DNA of 64,000 nucleotides, from assembly GCA_012729335.1 (NCBI GenBank), contig JAAYDJ010000021.1:62001-126000 (forward strand), read 5' to 3'. This document shows, in pieces, positions 61,163-64,000 of this stretch (positions within the stretch are counted from its first letter, which is position 1; each line of letters opens with the position of its first letter). This stretch comes from Bacteroidales bacterium (lineage in GTDB: Bacteria > Bacteroidota > Bacteroidia > Bacteroidales > Prolixibacteraceae). Both the position numbers and the translations under genes were made by a program. Under the pieces are notes generated by a model. That model searched no databases and was not told the origin of the DNA. It saw only the letters and a list, made by a program, of their open reading frames with translations.

Positions 61163-63016
61163 CTATTCTTTGACAAATTTCTCCACCTTCGGGCCTTCAT
61201 TTGTAGCGAACCTGACCAGGTAGATCCCCGGAGAGAGGTGACCGACCGCCAGGCGGATTCTGGATTCCCCGGTGTTGACCGATGAAAGGCGGAGACGTCC
61301 TGCGAGGTCATACACTTCGGTACGGCTGATGTTGAGGGCATTGTCAATGATCAGTTCATTGCGGGCAGGCACGGGGTAGAGTTTCAAACCGGCGGTCGCA
61401 GGCTGGTCTATGCCTGTGCTTTTCACATATCCGGTGACCAGGAAATCGTCGACTTCCCAACCGGCAGCCCCTTCAGTGGTCGAGGTATACACGAATGCGA
61501 TATAGACTTTTCCGGAATAGGCAGAAAGGGCATATTCCCCTGAGGCCTTCCAGTTATAGCTTCCGGAAGAAAATTCAAACGAGGAAGTGATGTCAGTCCA
61601 GGTAGCCCCCGTAATTCCTGCAGCGGTGAAGGTGCCGTTGAAGTTGGAGGAGATCATCACCTTGATGGCCGGGCCGGTGTAGTTTTTGGCCGTTTTAAAA
61701 CTGACCTTCACATTGGTGGCGGTATCGAGATTCAGTGCCGGAGTAATCAGCCAGTCTTCGTTTTCCTTGTTGCCGCTGGCATAACCATTCATGTAGGCAT
61801 AGCTGTTGTTGTTGTAGGTGGCTTTTTTCCACTCCTGCTCGCCGGTAATGCTCACCTGGCTGAAGGGCAGCAGGGAGGTTTCAAAATCGGCGGAGTAAAG
61901 GATGTCGGGCTGTTTTTCGGTGAAAAGCTCCAGTTTCACGGGTTCGGCCTGTTTGTTGGGGGAGGCCTCGTCATCCTGTGCCACCACGTAAATGTCAAAA
62001 TCGGTATTGGTGGTCAGTCCTGTCAGCGCTGCAGTAAAAGAGGATCCGGCTGCAGTCACATCGATGGAGCCGGCGACTGCGGGGGTGACAGCGCCATAGG
62101 CGGCACCGGCGATCACCTGGTCGGCGGTTGGTGCCGTGGCATCGTTGGGCACTACCATGTAAAAGGCTTTCCCGGGTTCATCCAGGCTCACTTCGAGGGT
62201 GGCTCCTGTGGCATTGACGGCGCTGAGTGTCGGGAAACCGGCGGCAAAGACCGGAGCAAAAGTATCGCCGCCCAGAGGGGCGGTCACCGCCTCCGCCCAG
62301 GAGGTCGCCACACGGATACCATCCACATAAATTCGTTGGGCAGCATTGAATTGTCTTAGCCCGATGGATCCGGGATTGTTGTCAGCCGCTGTGGTGGTAA
62401 ATGCCGGAATTGTGGCTGTGGCCGGTTCGGTCGCGGGAACGGTTCCGTCAATGAGATAAAAACTCATCAGATCGTTTGTAGCACCATCCACAATTTCATA
62501 TTTCAGCACAGCAAGGAACGTTGTTCCGGTTGCAAATTCCGCAGTTGAAACAACAGGTGTCGACTCATTTGATTTTCCCAGGGCAAATTTAAAATTGCTT
62601 CCTGTACCCGGTTTGGTATAAAGCCGGGCAAAATAAGTTGATCCCATGGCAGCCGGACCGAAATGGAGAAAATATCCATCGACAACAGCATCCACCTTCA
62701 TCATAAATGCCGCGTAAACAGCACCGGAAGTAACTGGAGTGAATGTCTTGTTCACATCTTCCCCGGTATTGTCCAACTGAGCCATTCCCCCGATATTGGA
62801 AAGGGGATAGCCGGCAAAGGTCAGTCCGGGCACCACCACATCAATGGCCTGCGAGCCTCCGCCACTGTGGGCGGTCCACCCCGATGCCGTAAGCAATGCC
62901 CCGGAAGGATAATCAAAATTCTCAACCATCAGGGCCTGTCCGTTTCCCGGTAAGGCAAAGGAAACCGAGAAAACAAAGGCCAACGATAATTTTAAAAAAG
63001 GTAAAGTTCTCTTCAT
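61163..63016 (-). CDS. T9SS-secreted multidomain protein with choice-of-anchor domain
   Basis: 617 residues: signal peptide (MKRTLPFLKLSLAFVFSVSFALPG); an N-terminal jelly-roll/lectin-like domain (VENFDYPSG ... SIGLRQFNAAQRIYVDGIRV); a fibronectin III-like module (about 250-370, ATLEVSLDEPGKAFYMVV ... TGLTTNTDFDIYVVAQDD); a choice-of-anchor J-like domain (ILYSADFETSLLPFSQVS ... GWEVDDFLVTGY); and a type A T9SS sorting domain (LKLYPVPARNELIIDN ... PGIYLVRFATNEG). No catalytic motif recognised. The C-terminal jelly-roll is of the same kind as in the DUF5689 lipoproteins. Confidence 0.82.
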   Translation of the reverse strand: MKRTLPFLKLSLAFVFSVSFALPGNGQALMVENFDYPSGALLTASGWTAHSGGGSQAIDVVVPGLTFAGYPLSNIGGMAQLDNTGEDVNKTFTPVTSGAVYAAFMMKVDAVVDGYFLHFGPAAMGSTYFARLYTKPGTGSNFKFALGKSNESTPVVSTAEFATGTTFLAVLKYEIVDGATNDLMSFYLIDGTVPATEPATATIPAFTTTAADNNPGSIGLRQFNAAQRIYVDGIRVATSWAEAVTAPLGGDTFAPVFAAGFPTLSAVNATGATLEVSLDEPGKAFYMVVPNDATAPTADQVIAGAAYGAVTPAVAGSIDVTAAGSSFTAALTGLTTNTDFDIYVVAQDDEASPNKQAEPVKLELFTEKQPDILYSADFETSLLPFSQVSITGEQEWKKATYNNNSYAYMNGYASGNKENEDWLITPALNLDTATNVKVSFKTAKNYTGPAIKVMISSNFNGTFTAAGITGATWTDITSSFEFSSGSYNWKASGEYALSAYSGKVYIAFVYTSTTEGAAGWEVDDFLVTGYVKSTGIDQPATAGLKLYPVPARNELIIDNALNISRTEVYDLAGRLRLSSVNTGESRIRLAVGHLSPGIYLVRFATNEGPKVEKFVKE

Positions 63017-63210
63017 AACTTATTATTTGAGGTGAATATTCTTTTGACCTGTAAAATTAATCATTTATTCAGGAGACCTTGTTGAAAAAGCCATACAAAT
63101 AGCATAGACACCCTTCATATCGTATCTTATACGTACATGAATTCCTCCCAAACCATACTTTGAGACATAACAATATTGCACAATGCATTGATTTTTTTCA
63201 GCAGGTTGTA

Positions 63211-63218
63211 TAAATTTG
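63211..63218 (+). promoter_or_regulatory. Promoter of the Tat-exported Gfo/Idh gene
   Basis: TTG at 63188-63190, a 20-bp spacer, then TAAATTTG at 63211-63218 (perfect -7). The ATG follows only 9 bp later, implying a very short leader. Confidence 0.55.
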
Positions 63219-63227
63219 ATCTCTGTT

Positions 63228-64000
63228 ATGCCAACAACGAGACGCAGTTTTTTCACAAAGTCAGTGGCCTCCGTTGCCGGAATTGCCGCAGGTGCAATCA
63301 TCCCTGCTGAATTGTACGGTTATGATTTGCACCGGACCAACCGTTGGGAAGAAATCATCGTGAAGCCCGAAGCCCGACCTCAGCCCAAAGAAGCGATCAG
63401 GTTCTCCGTTATCGGTATCAACCACGACCATATTTACGGCATGGTGAATGCACTGATCAAAGGGGGTGGTGAGCTGGTGATGGTATATGCCAAGGAGCCG
63501 GAACTTTTAAAGAACTTCACCCGTTCCTTTCCGAAGGTTCAGATCGCCCGGAGCGAGGAGGAGGTTCTGGAGGACCAGACCATCAGTCTGGTGGCCAGTT
63601 CGGCCATTCCTGTGGAGCGGGCGCCGCTTGGCATCAGGGTGATGAAGGCGGGCAAGGACTTCATGGCCGACAAGCCGGGGATTGTCACCCTGGAACAATT
63701 CCGGAAGGTAAAAAAAGGCAGGCAGGAGACCAGCCGGATCTATTCGATCATGTACAGCGAACGACTGGGCAACCCTGCCGCCGTGTATGCCGGTGAACTG
63801 ATCAGGTCGGGGGCGATCGGCAAGGTGGTGCAAACGATCGGACTGGGACCGCACCGGATGCGCCCCCAAACCCGGCCCGACTGGTTTTTTGACCCTGCAC
63901 AAGCAGGGGGAATCTTATGCGATATCGGGTCGCACCAGTGTGACCAGTTCCTCTTTTATACCGGTTCCCAAACTGCGGAAGTCACCGGCTCCCAGACCGG
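63228..64000 (+). CDS. Gfo/Idh/MocA family oxidoreductase with Tat signal (3' end beyond window)
   Basis: Open frame from ATG 63228 to the window end, at least 257 residues. The N-terminus TRRSFFTKSVASVAGIAAGA is a twin-arginine signal. The Rossmann region is SVIGINHDHIYGMV, the EKP equivalent is DKP in FMADKPGIVTLEQF, and the substrate domain begins with GILCDIGSHQCDQFLFYTG. Third Gfo/Idh gene of the window and the second Tat-exported one. The usual GxGxxG is replaced by GINHDH, so cofactor binding may be altered. Confidence 0.82.
   Translation, partial: MPTTRRSFFTKSVASVAGIAAGAIIPAELYGYDLHRTNRWEEIIVKPEARPQPKEAIRFSVIGINHDHIYGMVNALIKGGGELVMVYAKEPELLKNFTRSFPKVQIARSEEEVLEDQTISLVASSAIPVERAPLGIRVMKAGKDFMADKPGIVTLEQFRKVKKGRQETSRIYSIMYSERLGNPAAVYAGELIRSGAIGKVVQTIGLGPHRMRPQTRPDWFFDPAQAGGILCDIGSHQCDQFLFYTGSQTAEVTGSQT

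Noticed and set aside
63065-63301. 78-residue minus-strand gene near the right end
   Set aside because: It overlaps the promoter and first codons of the Tat-exported Gfo/Idh gene on the other strand and resembles no family.

Overview
The window is a chromosomal segment of a Bacteroidota bacterium, most likely an uncultured, anaerobic, Bacteroidales/Marinilabiliales-like lineage with fairly high GC. Signs seen in the sequence are: repeated -7 promoter elements of the Bacteroidota type TAnnTTTG with a TTG/TTTG about 19-23 bp upstream; type IX secretion (T9SS) C-terminal sorting domains; a large TonB-dependent receptor; lipoproteins with DUF4292-like and DUF5689-like architecture; an S46 dipeptidyl-peptidase; and tatA and tatC at separate sites. 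Anaerobic life is suggested by a glycyl-radical enzyme with its activase and a B12-dependent class II ribonucleotide reductase. No rRNA, tRNA, phage, transposase or CRISPR array was recognised.

Layout. 0-20 kb: lptB (cut by the edge) and tatC, recQ, a five-unit 37-bp hairpin repeat array in front of ahcY, a Rieske-like lipoprotein, greA-HIT, dnaE, thioredoxin, a DUF58 protein, a GH32-fold protein whose three catalytic motifs are all altered, yceI, a Crp/Fnr regulator, a methyltransferase, and the operon dut - TPR lipoprotein - DUF4292 lipoprotein - EnvC-like protein. 21-34 kb: a glycyl-radical dehydratase resembling trans-4-hydroxyproline dehydratase with its activase, a type I pullulanase, tsaE-alanine dehydrogenase, gcvH, nrdJ and waaA. 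34-45 kb: a U32 protein, an outer-membrane barrel, a four-gene envelope operon (OmpA-like, two exported proteins, an SLT-like protein), then a sugar-oxidation operon (Gfo/Idh, TIM-barrel epimerase, Tat-exported Gfo/Idh, aldo/keto reductase), and rnhA. 45-52 kb: an S46 peptidase, an M23 peptidase, dxr, rseP and tatA.

52-63 kb is the most notable accessory region. A TonB-dependent receptor lies upstream of two surface-type lipoproteins with OB-fold-like DUF5689 modules and a secreted endonuclease I carrying a T9SS tail. It is flanked by two endonuclease/exonuclease/phosphatase (EEP) proteins with exported N-termini and a T9SS-secreted choice-of-anchor protein. Together they look like a locus for capturing, degrading and importing extracellular nucleic acid. 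The window ends inside a third Gfo/Idh oxidoreductase. Two short-period tandem arrays (37 bp before ahcY, 18 bp before the secreted endonuclease) sit in 5' regions, and many genes shift from G-rich to C-rich coding sequence along their length.
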